Of a DNA stretch of 64,000 nucleotides, positions 1 to 11,514 are shown one piece after another; within the stretch, counting starts at the first letter, position 1, and each line of letters opens with the position of its first letter. Where the stretch lies: positions 124,001-188,000 of the forward strand of contig JALIZF010001833.1 in NCBI GenBank assembly GCA_029948255.1. Reading direction: 5' to 3'. The stretch is from Telmatactis stephensoni (taxonomy: Eukaryota; Cnidaria; Anthozoa; Actiniaria; Isophelliidae). The notes beneath the pieces are model-generated. The model was not told the DNA's origin, did not search any database, and worked only from the letters and a program-made list of their open reading frames with translations. Made by a program: the position numbers and the translations under genes.

Positions 1-768
1 ATGGAATTAGAATACTTATTGTAGTTGGTAAAATTTGTGAAGTTATAGCTATAGACTAGGGTCCAGCCTCCTCCGTCAGTGGTCATATCACAGTAGACAT
101 GAAAGGGAACGGTCTGGGTGCTACCTTTTCCAAGCCTAATCCAGTAGATCCCGGATGTAGCTTGGGGATTATTTTGCTTGATTACTTTGCAGGATGCAAC
201 TGGACATCGATGAGATCCATAATCTAAATTTGGTAATTTGATTTTAGTGTGTGTGTGATGCTCCATGAAGAAGGAAAGGCGAGGGGTGGTCGGGTGGGTG
301 GGTGGATGGGTAGAGGGAAGGAGTAAGAGAAAGTGGTGGAGTAGGGTGCGGGAAGAATCTAGTACTATACACATGTAAAGTCAGGTTAAGTAGAATTTCT
401 GGGATTGTCGTTGTCAATCGAAATATAGAAATCAACTAACCTGGATGTCGTACTTCTGCATAAATTGACTGATTTTGTAGAACAAATTTAGGCGTTAGCA
501 AGCACAGTGCAGTCTCGTTATTGAAGCCACACTTTTTGGTAGCTGAGTTATAATTGATGCTAAAACATTCCGTGTCATTAAGGCAGTTGATGTAGCAAGT
601 CTCAAAGTTTTCAGCGACGGTGGTCTTGTACGTAGTGTACAAAAGAGTATAGTTATCCTTGTAGTGGTGGTTAAGTTTTTTACATTGTTGTGCTAAGAGT
701 AGTGAGCAGCGAAGAAGATGAACCATGAACATCAATGCAAATTGATAAAGCAGCATAGTAGCCTCCAT
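1..768 (-). CDS. PAN/apple + fibrinogen-like secreted protein, copy 1 (3' end beyond window)
   Basis: Two exons are visible on the minus strand, 768-441 and 223-1, and the gene continues past base 1. The protein starts with a hydrophobic signal peptide of about 27 residues ending near LLLAQQ. A PAN/apple-type domain follows (about residues 29-108) with paired cysteines in ETCYINC, TECFS, KKCGF and ALCLL and several N-glycosylation sequons. Exon 2 reads RCPVASCKVI and then CDMTTDGGGWTLV, the start of a fibrinogen-related domain. The donor CCAG|GTTAGT and acceptor TTTAG|AT join in phase 1. The ATG lies two bases after a plausible acceptor (ATTCAG|GATGG), so a noncoding first exon is likely upstream. 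It is about 90% similar to the plus-strand copy at 7407-8653, which confirms the model. An extracellular adhesion, lectin or matrix role is inferred; similar architectures occur among coral skeletal-matrix proteins. Confidence 0.85.
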
Positions 769-779
769 CCTGAATAGTT

Positions 780-1670
780 TGAGAAATGAGAAAAGAGTTT
801 ATTACTCAGCGTTCGGTAACAAAATGCAGCAGCTGAGAGAGGTCTCTGTACGTCACATGCAGCCGAGTAAATCCCCCTCCCGAGTAAACGCTTAAACGAG
901 TGATATCTTTTAATTATATCTTGCAACACTTTACAATCCCATCTTTATTATTGAAGCTTTCAGAGCAGCTGCTTTGATGACCACTGGAAATTTTTGCTCA
1001 TTTCCAGTGACAGGAAATATATAGGAAATTGGAAATTGCATTTTCCTCTTATTGGAACTAGACAAAACGTAGGAAAGTACATTTTCCTACATATTCCCTA
1101 TATATTTCCAATCATTGGAAATTGCATTTTACTAGATATTTCCTATCATTGGAAATGAGCAAAAATTTTCAGAGGACGTCAGCCAGTTATACGATTTATA
1201 AATTAACATAGATTCCCTTCTATAAGCCAGTTCAGAGTTTAAGAATCTCTTTCACGTTCACAAAAAATCAAAAATTGCATTCATGTGGACGCACAAAGAT
1301 TTTAGACCTTAAATCATGTTTCATGCACATCCAAATAGATCAGCCATTTACGTTTCACGCGTAAGGTATAGGGGAACCTTAAAATAATCGTAATTCACAA
1401 GGAAAACTTTTATCTGAATTTGTAATTACGAAAGTCATTAAAAATATTTATTTATTAGTGGTCAGTTCTCCTTTCAATATTAAAAACAACTAAAAGTTAA
1501 GATAACTAAGACATCTATAGATATCTATGTACTACTATCACCTGTTCGTCGTGGTACTGTGACAGGTGGTGAATAACGTTTTATGCCTCTCTGATAATGA
1601 GCTCAATATATAAGCGCTAGCCCTTTTAGGTACAAATAATAATGTCAAACGCTACCAAAATTTGCATTGG
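780..1670. repeat. Intergenic stretch with a 190-bp palindrome
   Basis: No coding region is seen. Bases 984-1172 form an inverted repeat whose arms read TGGAAATTTTTGCTCATTTC and its complement. The arms are separated by further short palindromic GGAAAT/ATTTCC units, so the whole segment can fold on itself. It looks like a foldback or MITE-like element. Target duplications were not clear. Confidence 0.6.
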
Positions 1671-1673
1671 TTA

Positions 1674-2079
1674 GGCCCTGTTCAAACGAGAACGCAAGTC
1701 AATGCAAGTTTTGACTTGCGCGGGCTTGTATCTTCGTTTGAACACCAACTTCCATCGACTTGCATCTACTTGCATTGACTTGCGAGCAGTTTGAACGTGC
1801 TCAAATTTGATCGCAAGTTGGTGCAAGTTTTGGCTTGTTTGAACAGTCACCACGCTAAACTTAACAAGTTGTTTTTCTTGTTTTTTTAGTTCGTCCGAAC
1901 TTATAAATAATTAATTCAAACAAAAACAAATCTAATTTTCTCGCTGTCCTTCAGCTAGCTGTTTTTTCCTTCAAAGTTTTCGAAAATTTTCCATCGATTT
2001 GCGTGGAGCGGTGTTCAAACGAGGACGCAAGTTTCAAGTCAAAACTTGCATCGAGTTGCGTTCTTGTTTGAACGGGGCC
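1674..2079. mobile_element. MITE with GGCCCTGTTCAAACG termini
   Basis: Terminal inverted repeats start GGCCCTGTTCAAACGAGAA on the left. On the right they end with the complement, TTCTTGTTTGAACGGGGCC. The arms continue into repeated 'CTTGCATTGACTTG' blocks. The flanks are TTA on the left and TTG on the right, consistent with a decayed 3-bp TWA target duplication as in PIF/Harbinger-type elements. There is no coding capacity, so it is nonautonomous. Confidence 0.7.
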
Positions 2080-4340
2080 TTGAATAACCGTTGTACTTTA
2101 GGAAAGGTAAAATTTTGATGTCAACAGAAAAAAAAACATTGTTTTTTGTAAATAAATCCGAAACGTTAAAATATAAAAAGTTAAATATACCCGAAAAGTT
2201 TTACTGTAATTGTAAATTTAACAATCGATTGGCAAGTTTTGCTACGCGTTTTGAGCAATCAGTATAGTAGCACAAATACAGCGCTTATAGTTTTTGAAAT
2301 GTTATCAATGATTGCCAGTTAACGAAAAGCAGCTTTGCAGGAATAGCAGCTTTCTAGTTTTTCCGTTATATACCCGTGGTACCTTCTTAGGGCTTTCCAC
2401 AATACAGGAATTTCACGGCAGCCATGCCGGTTTGTGGGCAAAATAATGGCGCTTTTTTCCCAAGAAAATCTTTTCTAATTCAAAAACTTTCTATTGTACT
2501 TGCCCACAATCATGGCTGCCATGAAATTCCTCTATTGCCGGCAGATTTAACATTATACGAAACGTCCAAGTTATCTATAGTCAAAAGATGTTGAACCCCC
2601 AAAAATTCACAGCATATTTTGAAACACGAATACGTTGGCTTTGTTTTTCTTATCCGCGACTTATTTTTTAATTCTTCTCACCAAGCCTTTTATTCTCATT
2701 TGCGTTTTCTTTTTCTTTTTTGAAAAATTGCTACAATGCCTGGGTTATTAAGTTTTTCAATATAAATACACCCATTACTGCAAACACTCAAGTGTTTTTT
2801 GCCAAATTAGCTTCCGTCATTCAAAATTAAAAATCAAAAATACGTAGATTTAACTAATACCAAATTTAAAATTATATTTAGCTGTTATAGATTGTCTAAA
2901 GATCATATTAAGTCATTTGATTGGTTTTAGGGATTTTTATGAGTATTTTTTGTTGTTGTTTGTTTGAAGTGGACGGAAGCTAAAAACCAAATTCCAACGG
3001 ACTGTTTGAAGGTCAGAGTTCGCATAATTATGAAAATTGCAGTAAATAACCTAACTACCTGTTATATACCTACTTCGAGTTGCTGTTTGGAATGTTCTAA
3101 GGAAATCTGGCGATGATTGTGTAGATAGTGCTTGGAGAAGCCCTTTACTCGTCAGTTCGCCGCAAAGCTCACGAAGTCACAATTCTTATACAATTTGACT
3201 TCATCTATACATTCATGTAAAGTTACGTCAACACTTTAGTTGTGTAAATTGGACTAATAGGAATCGCAGCAGGACACCAAAATGTTTTGTTCTTTTAATT
3301 ATATCTCTTATAATACACTACTGCAGACTTTGTTCCCAAATTTATCATTTGAACAGAAGGAACTTTGATGACATTACAGAATAAACGGTTTAGATTGATT
3401 TGAACGTGTAGAGTGATAAACTGCGACCCATGAGCCAGTTCTCTTCGTGTTCCGTTTCTCGTTAGTCTCCTTCGCAGCCGTTATTAGGGTCGGGTTCCCT
3501 GTGGTCATTCCTCGAAGGAGACTAGTTTCTCGTGGTAGCGCACATAATCTGCTATGCCGTTAGCTTTCCCCTAGCTCCCCTCCCCTCCCCTCCCGTCCGT
3601 CCCTAAAAACGGCGGGCCACACTGGCTATAGTGCAGTAGGTCACGTTTTTAATGTGTTTAGGTGCAAAAGTGAAATAGGGGATAAATGTTTTTGTGTATA
3701 CGTGGTGGAGATCTAGATTTCAAAAGTTTTGTCTTCTTTTAATGAAGCTTGATCCCCGTCAGAAGTGAATATTTAGCTGCGGGACGCAGCGAACTGGTGT
3801 ACAAAAGCATAACACAACCGACCGAAAACATTTGTTTCGTTTTAAAAAAATTCAATTAAGTACTTTTACCGATCTTATTATTTCATCAAAAGCGTTGCGG
3901 AAAATTCCATTTTTTATCCCACAAAGTATCCGTTTTACAAAATTTAATAGGAAGGCAATCCAGTGAGAAATAAAAAGACGTTTAACGCTTCTAAACAAAA
4001 ATGTTTATGTGGGCATAAAGTTTAAATATAAATGAAAGGACGAGAAGAAATATTGTTGACATGTTTTTTGTGCTTTGATATTTCGACCGCTTTCCAGCGA
4101 TCATCATCAGTTATGAAACTGAAATTTACATCTAAACAAGAAATATTGCTCAAGCTAGTTTGAAAACTAAACATAATTCTTTGAAATTTGCATTTTATTC
4201 TTATTAAACATATTCTGTGAACAAGCTAGGGCGCTTTCAAAATCCGGTCTATTTTTTTAATAGCAGAAACTTATTCACACTTTAATTAGCCTATTCATGA
4301 TCCGAATACTGTAGATGGACGCTCCAAGGGCTCCTGGCAT
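2080..4340. other. Gene-free AT-rich stretch with one inverted repeat
   Basis: No reading frame with protein-like composition is seen. Bases 2400-2537 form an inverted repeat, with arms around ACAGGAATTTCACGGCAGCC and TGGCTGCCATGAAATTCCT. The rest is ordinary AT-rich intergenic DNA separating the two PAN/fibrinogen genes. Confidence 0.5.
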
Positions 4341-4341
4341 T

Positions 4342-5105
4342 AAGCCTGCGTAGCTGGCGGTTTAGGGGATGGGGGGGAGGTTTCTCTTCCCCTTTCTCTC
4401 TTCCCCTCCGCAAAATAATGGGTCAAAACATTGTAAGTGAAATTCTTAAAACCAAATAAAAGCATATTGAAGCTGTTGATTATGATACAGTCGAACTATA
4501 TGCGCAAACAGCTGGTTTTCATTTTAAATTCTATAGTCTTTGAGGAGTTAGCAGCTAAGATGATTCTTTTTGTCTTATGTTCTACAAAATAACGGATGGG
4601 TTTTCTAGAAAAGTGTAAAATAGCGAAGTTATCAGCAAAAATGTCTTTACGAAGACGAAAAAAGAGTTCTAAAAAATTTATCTGTCAACGAAATGAAAAA
4701 CAGCTAAAAACTCATACGCCAGAGTTCTAGAAACTTGACCCTGTTTAAGACACTCGAAAATGAAAAAACCATACCCTGTTCAAGACAAAAGAGAATTAGA
4801 AAATCGACCCTAGCCTCGTCACTCGATTCCGATCCGTTACATATGATTAGCTATAGACAAAAAAACGGCTGATGAAGCGCTTTTTTTGTTTATTTTGAAT
4901 ATAGTACCCTATCTAAGACACAAAAAGATGATGTGGCTTGGGATCTCGTCAAAATTATAGATCCTGTTTAAGACAATTTTGGGTCAAAAATGTCTACCCT
5001 GTTCAAGACAGCAGGGCCAAAAACCAAACCCTATCCAGCGGCACATACCTGTATAGCAAATATATGGGAGTACCCCCCCCCCCCCCCCCCCTTCTCCCCC
5101 GGGGT
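4342..5105. repeat. Solo TAGCCTGCG-type end, then 'CCCTGTTCAAGACA' repeat with poly-C end
   Basis: Bases 4342-4380 match one terminus (GCCTGCGTAGCTGGCGGTTT) of the foldback family seen complete at 21002-21161, but no partner end was found. Bases 4735-5105 contain several copies of CCCTGTT(C/T)AAGACA and end at a C20 run followed by CCCCCGGGG. Similar CCCCCCGGG ends occur at 11933 and 12305, and a related 'CCCTATCCAG' block lies at 63952. These are decayed repeats. Confidence 0.5.
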
Positions 5106-6640
5106 TAAGCAATTTGTGATTGTTGATTATCTCATGAGTATCATTGCTTGAATCCAAATATTAGCCGACTTACAAAAATATGAAGTTCCCTACTAGCAAT
5201 GGGCTCCAGAAATAGGTCCCAGTACCCTTAAAATACTGCGATAAAATGTCAAGAAGGATTGTTCAGCTGGAGTTCACTCACCAGGGCAACCGGGGCAACG
5301 AGCGATGATCAGTTAAAAATATACTTTTCGATTCCGATAAGACTTACGGTAATTGGTGAATCAAAATTCCAAAAATAAATTCAGTTGTCAAACCAAAACC
5401 TATCAGAGAATTTTTTTTGCCAGTCTGAGAAACTAAGTGACCTTAATAAATTAAGTGATTTTTTCCGACTTTAGTTAGTTTAACCGCCATTTTGTTTTTC
5501 GTCTTTTTTACAACTGCATGCTGCCAGTTTCTATGCCGGGATTAAAACCTGGAAAGACATGACTGAATTACACAGCCAAGACGAAGCACTGAAAAATTAA
5601 TTGACTAGCATTGCGATAAACATTTTGGCGCCCTGCTGCCTTTCTGATCCTCGTTTAACATATCCGCTCAGTAATTACAGACTGATGAGTATACTGAACA
5701 AAGCACTAAAAACCGTGATATTCTTAATAGCTGATACACACCTGCTGTTTCGTTTTACTCAATGACTTTTAACAAAGTACAAGACGGACTCTTTGTCAGT
5801 TCTAGAAGTCACAACTAGTAAGGGCGGAAGGCGAAGGGTCTGCCAGTACTTGCTACGGAATCTACGTTTTTTAACTGACTTCGTATACAAATATTGACTA
5901 TCTCAAGGTATGTAACATATTATCAGTTAGGTATTTGTGTTGAAATGTTTCATAATCCCATAAGTTATGTATTACAAGTAATTTTATGCAAAAATTCGGA
6001 AAAGGGCGGATTGCGTCAATTTTCATCTATATCAAAACTGATGTAAACCTCTCCCGTTTACAACATTCCGGAAGAGAATGCCGCGCGCGAATCCATGAAG
6101 TCGACAAAAGTACAAAGATTTTTTACGTTTATGCGTTGATTTTATTCTATTTTCTATTTTACTAGTTTTATATTTCAGCGTATTCAAAAAAATTGTCTAA
6201 CTGCAAACTGAGTTAGCGTGTATAAGAGATCTTAAATTTTCAGTGTAAATTTACCTTTTTCTATCAGGTTCTACATCTTTTCGACTGATACCATTGTGAA
6301 ATAAAGCTAGTTGCATAAACAATGCATATTTTAAGCCTATAAGAAGCCTATAAGCCTACTAACGAATTTTTTTAAATGCAGTCTCTATAAATTTTCGCTT
6401 GAAAATAATCATTTTCAGTTTTGGTTCCAGTTTTGAGCGTCATTTGAACCGCAAACTGTCTATAGATATTTTTTCTGTCTAAAAAGACAGTAATTGAAAA
6501 TAGTGAAACCACAAAAAAATTTCAATAAAATTTCATTGCTATTTCGACTCTAGAAAGCGGAGCCAGCTGTCCGGGACTGTCATACTTTAAAGATAAGAAA
6601 CTCTAAAAACAAACTCAGTTTCAAACAATAGGTTTTGCCA
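5106..6640. other. Gene-free stretch
   Basis: Nothing protein-like or RNA-like was recognised here. The segment lies between the poly-C repeat and the GCGC-rich repeat upstream of the plus-strand PAN gene. Confidence 0.4.
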
Positions 6641-6644
6641 GCTG

Positions 6645-7060
6645 ATTGGTCGAGAACCGTATGTAATTACAGTACACATGCATAGATGACGTCAGTGAAT
6701 CTTACGCGCGCTCTGATTGGTTGAAATGTTTCGATGAATTGAATAGATAAAACAAACAGATTCCGTTTCTCCGTAGGTCCTTACTTTAAAGATTTCTTAT
6801 ATATCTTTAATATATGCTCAAAAGCTATCAAAATCTGGTGCCGGAACACCAGTCACGCAGCCGAGTTTTTGTTCTCGCCACAAAGCAAACAGTAATGTTA
6901 TGTTATGTTTTGATAACACTTGGAGTGATGACAAATAGCACTGCAATTTTTCCATGCTTGCTTGATAAACTGACATTTGTGTTTTTGCAGGGGCATTTCA
7001 GTTGGCTTTTTTTCGAAAGTCATTCCAAAAGATCCAACATTAGACTTTTTTGAGCTTGTA
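6645..7060. repeat. Interspersed repeat, 'TTACGCGCGCTCTGATTGGTTG' type
   Basis: Bases 6645-6780 are similar to 17330-17480. Both read GATTGGTCGA..., an interior CATAGATG(A/G)CGTCA, then CGCGCTCTGATTGGTTG and a TTCCGTTTCTCCGT-like end. Bases 6835-6890 contain a diverged match to the hairpin interior at 17520-17580. A related 'ACGCGCGCTATGATTGGCTG' element lies at 52124-52374. No product is predicted. Confidence 0.5.
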
Positions 7061-7406
7061 TATAATTGATGTAGTTTGTTTTCGTTACCGTTTGCAAATA
7101 AATCGACAGATATAATCCAGAAACTCGAGACTGCTAATTCGGTGAAAAAATGGCGTAGTACTAAAAGGTTTATATTTGGCAATAGCCTAGTTGTTTTGGG
7201 AAGAAAATCTGTGCAGAACGAACAAGGGCGTGTAACTTCTAAGAAAATGCTGAAACACTTTTTCATGAAATGTTCAGAAACGTCTTTTCCATTTGCCAAA
7301 ATAAGAAAATGAAAAATCAGTTGCATGAACTTTTGAGACACTCTGATCTGTTTTGTTTTGTTTTGTTTGTTTGTTTTAATTAAAAGCTCCTTTCCCTACT
7401 CTCAGG

Positions 7407-8653
7407 ATGAAGCTCCCGTTGCTACTTCATCACCTTTCATTGACGTTCATGGTTCTTCTTCGTTGCTCACTACTCTTAGCACAACAATGTAAAAAACTGA
7501 ACCACCACTACAAGGATAACTATACTCTTTTGTCCACCACGTACAAGACTACCGTTGCTGAAAACTTTGAGACTTGCTACATCAACTGCCTTGATGACAC
7601 AGAATGCTTTAGCGTCAATTATAACTTGGCTACCAACAAGTGTGGCTTCAATAACGAGACTGCAATGTGCTTGCTAACGCCTAAATTTGTTCTACAAAAT
7701 CAGTCAATTTATGCAGAAGTACGACATCCAGGTTAGTTGATTTCTATCGGTCACCCTATTCTGTCCTTTCCGTTTAAGAAACACTCCATTGGCCACTACA
7801 CAGGCTATTTCGATTGGCTATAGGAGAATTCTAAAAATTCTACCAGTTTGCCTGACTTTAATTTATTTTAACATGATATACTAGATCCTTCCCGGACCCT
7901 ACTCTGCCACTTTCTTCCCCTCGTCTCGGGAGTATCACACATCTTTTTAAAATCAAATAACCAATTTTAGATTATGGATCTTCTCGATGTCCAGTTGCAT
8001 CCTGCAAAGTAATCAAGCAAAACAATCCCCAAAACACATCCGGGATCTACTGGATCAGGCTTGGAAAAGGTAGCACCCAGACCACTCCCTTCCAAATCTA
8101 CTGTGATATGACCACTGATGGGGGAGGCTGGACCCTAGTCTTAAGCTATACCTTCACAGACTTTACCAATTTCGAGAAGGTATCCAATTCCATAAGTCCC
8201 GTTCCTTCTTGGCCATTACATATATTGATATATAGAACGAAATCAGCATTGCGGAATCCAATTTCAACAACAGTTCCACTGGGCGAATCTATCCATGGGG
8301 CCATGAATTTTACATTGTGGAGAGAAATTGGAAGCGAGTTTCTTTCCAAGCCTAACATTACCCACTGGACGTCCTGCAGACCAGGAACCGGTGACCTCGT
8401 TAATTGGAAAGCCGGGACTCTCCACTGCAAAAATGTCAAGAATGTTGCCGCGAAGTGTCCTGGTACTGTGCCAGACACTTTAAAATTGGTCAGTGCGTGT
8501 GGACCGTGGTTGAGAAGAGGTTCGGGTGGTTTTCTAGGATTGGAAGGGAACCCTATCATTTGTTCTCCAACTCACGACCCTTGTGGAAGTGGATCTTCTC
8601 ATAATCATTTGACCAACATCACTTCTCCTGGAGGTACGCTGTACATTCGCTAA
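7407..8653 (+). CDS. PAN/apple + fibrinogen-like secreted protein, copy 2 (complete)
   Basis: Two exons, 7407-7731 and 7971-8653, join in phase 1 (CCAG|GTTAGT ... TTTTAG|AT) to give 335 residues. The signal peptide ends near LLLAQQ. A PAN/apple domain spans about residues 26-107. Its cysteines lie in ETCYINC, TECFS, NKCGF and AMCLL. Exon 2 contains RCPVASC, then CDMTTDGGGWTLV (the N-terminal fibrinogen-related signature) at about residues 147-160, then a less canonical cysteine-containing C-terminus ending GGTLYIR. The ATG sits just after CTCTCAG|G, so a noncoding first exon probably lies upstream. It is a head-to-head duplicate of the gene at the left edge. A secreted adhesive, lectin-like or skeletal-matrix role is inferred from the architecture. 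The C-terminal half departs from textbook fibrinogen domains. Confidence 0.9.
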
Positions 8654-10640
8654 ACAGGAGGCACTAATGTGATACGTATGAGCAATATTGACCAATCTTA
8701 TTTCCAGAGGCGTATTTCTCACTGCACATGCTCGACGAAATGCCAGATTGGGATAAATGACCGATCGTCAGGAGTGAACAACAACTAAAATAACAATAAC
8801 CACACCACTACCACCATCAAAATAACAAAAACAACAACAACACGCACCGCGCTTTTCGGAACTGAAAAATGACTCCGGCGTGCGTTGTCTCGCAACCTTG
8901 TGTAAGAACTAGAATTGGCTTGAATCACAACCATTTTCGGCCAATTTTCACAACTTTAGCAGTACTTTCTTTATCCATGTGTTTGCAACACCATTTTTAT
9001 TTGGCATTTGAAAAAAGGATTTCCAAACTAGAATCAGAACTGGCACTTTTGTGCACTTGTAGTAATCGGCGCCCTTAATGTAATTTTAAATAATTTCATT
9101 GTAATACAATCTTTTTGCAAGTGATCAAGAAAGCCGGTTACGTGGGCATAACTCGTTTATATATATGTTGAACGATTTGCATAAAACCCTCGAGGAAAAT
9201 GGCACTCATGCACGATGAACACAATAAATTTTTCAAAATATACTACCACTTCGAAATATGAAAATTCAGCCAAAAGAAAATTGAAACCTTACATCATGAA
9301 AATCAGCACTTTCAAAAACGTATACACTTTAAAGCATAAGCAACCATATTTAACGTCGATAACTCGTGACAGTAATTCAACTGATAAACTTGAGGTCGAC
9401 GATGCGCTCATTTTACTCCCCTCTTCCCCTTTATTTTTCAAAGAATAATATTTCACTGCCTTGTAATAAAATGCCAGTAGCAATGCAGAATAAAAATACC
9501 CACCAAGTCTTGCAGTCTGTATTCCAGAATAGCATAGGCCTGGTCTCGAAGTTCAAGCAACGCCTTCACCCATGCACGAGGATCTACATGGGGTTAACCG
9601 TCAACCGTCAAACGGCCGGCCTAAATTATAACCGTCAACCGTCAAATGAGCTAAATTTTAACTGTCAAGCGTCAAAAAAATTAACCGTCAAATACACTCT
9701 GGAACAATTTTTCTAAGTTATTTTTCCAAATGCGCGTATTTTTCAAGACGTTATAACAATTTCATTATTTCAATACCGTTAAAACTTTATAAAAGTCATA
9801 CTGAACTTCTTATTGTCCAGAATTGCTTGCTCGTCGCAAGCATATTGATAGGGGAGTTTCGATGTCCACCATTTTCGGCTGGGATTAGGGAATGCTTCAG
9901 AATGATCTGTATAAGTATTAGAGGTCCCGCTGGCTTTTGGAAAGTGGAATGAAATGTTTTTAGATAACTCTTATTTCAAGGAATGTGCATGTTTTTCTAA
10001 ATTACGCAAAATTTGAAAGCATCAAGCATCAAGAGTTTATGTCGTTGAAACCTGAATTTTAAGCCAAAAAAAATTAAGAAATAGAATCCATTAAAAACAA
10101 GAAAAAAAGAAAATTGTTTTTGGCGCAGGCAGGACTCGAACCCGTTACCCAAAGAAATTTTTTTTTTCTGTCTCAAAATCAAAATTAGTTGTTGATTAAA
10201 AGAGAGAGAGAGAGAGAAGAGGAGTTATGAAAGAATAGAGCAATACTGAAAAATACTTCAGTTGTTAAAACTAAGAAATCGTTGAAATAAATAGCTGAAG
10301 GTCTGGCTTTTGATAAAACCATAATTCACCAGCATTTACCAAAGGTTCATTTAGAGAGAAAAGCTTTGGAGGACACCAGGAGAAAACTCCAAGAGGCCGG
10401 ATCATAACGGACTAACTGTAATTACACAACGGGATATTTTTGGTGTATTTATAATTAGAGTCGTTATACGTTCTATGCAATACAATTGATTCCACCAAAA
10501 CTGAACTGAAATAAACATTAGACTAATATACTCCAAAAAATTCGAATTCCATTTCGTCTATTTGACTATTAGGGCAGGGTTCTTTTCATTTAACTAAAAA
10601 CGCCGCTTCATTTCTCTTACGCGTATCACTTCCTATACCT
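8654..10640. other. Intergenic stretch with simple and short tandem repeats
   Basis: Bases 8775-8855 are an A/C-rich low-complexity run (AACAACAAC, ACCACTACC). Bases 9590-9700 carry repeated ACCGTCAA units. Bases 10201-10217 are a (GA)n microsatellite. Bases 10113-10145 on the minus strand read GGGTTCGAGTCCTGCCTGCG, resembling the T-arm and acceptor strand of a tRNA, but the 5' half is missing. Short reading frames here have no recognisable domain. Confidence 0.45.
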
Positions 10641-10701
10641 TTCACCTAGAGAGAAATGGGGGAAAGTTTAAAAGACAGCCTGTGCCCATAGGCTGGGTAT
10701 C

Positions 10702-10884
10702 CAGGGGCGGATTTAGGGGAGGGTTACAGGGAGTGCTCACCCCCTCCTGAGATGACTTTGAGTCCTGTTTCTCAATATTTTTCCAAAAATCCTCTCGGCA
10801 GTTTCGGATCCAACCTATATGATCGTGCACGCTCTCCTGAAGACGGTGCACCCCTTCCTGAAAATAATCCTGGATCCGCCCCTG
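10702..10884. repeat. 'CAGGGGCGGATTTAGGGG' interspersed repeat
   Basis: The segment starts CAGGGGCGGATTTAGGGGAG and ends GGATCCGCCCCTGG. The interior contains CACCCCTCCTGA-like and AATATTTTTCCAAAA-like blocks. Related copies lie near 31217-31368, 26970-27130, 39510-39672, 42525-42655 and 47858-48010, with a fragment at 17745-17870. The GC-rich inverted ends and lack of coding capacity suggest a MITE-like element present in many copies. Confidence 0.6.
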
Positions 10885-11514
10885 GTGTCTTACGCGCCAA
10901 CACGGATATTTTAGCAAATGTTTTCATGGTGTAAACACTGAATCATTCAAATATGTACCAGTGCTAAGAAAAATAATTAAAAAGTTAGCTCCACGGAGAT
11001 GAGGCCATTAAAACGTACAACAAGCTCCGGGAACAAAATGACGTCAAAATTCAATCAGGCCCCTGGAGTTAGGTTATAGTGTTAATGCTGGGTTCAGTGG
11101 TTTTCTTTCTTTAACCCTGGGTTGGTGCTAATCGTTTCTGTAGATCTACCGGACACGGTAAATTATAATATTGTAAAACCAACTTTCCGATCCACACACA
11201 GTGAAAACCTGTTGAAAGAATCATTCAAAGGCTTTGAACCTTACGAAAATAGCTAGTATTTCAGTGGGTTAAAACAGGGGAAAATATGCAAATTTCCCCT
11301 AGAATTTTGTCGTTGTACCATTGATTGTTGATTACAGTTCGTTATTTTTTTGGGGGGTATACAAAACGATTAGGCTATTGTTTTTCAACTAAAATGAAGC
11401 TCAGGAGTGCAGTCTCCAGTAGCCCGAGTAACGTGAGGCTTTCAGTACATGCAGCCCAAGTAATAAGACTTTTGATCCACAGCAAACCTGCGTTATAATC
11501 AATTCCATATCGGG

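Noticed and set aside
8869..9078. 69-residue plus frame downstream of the PAN/fibrinogen gene
   Set aside because: No domain, no splice context and no match to the copy at the left edge.
10113..10145. Possible tRNA on the minus strand
   Set aside because: Only the T-arm and acceptor-like part is present; no anticodon or D-arm.
10642..10917. 91-residue minus-strand frame
   Set aside because: It lies inside the CAGGGGCGGAT repeat, whose dispersed copies have no conserved frame.
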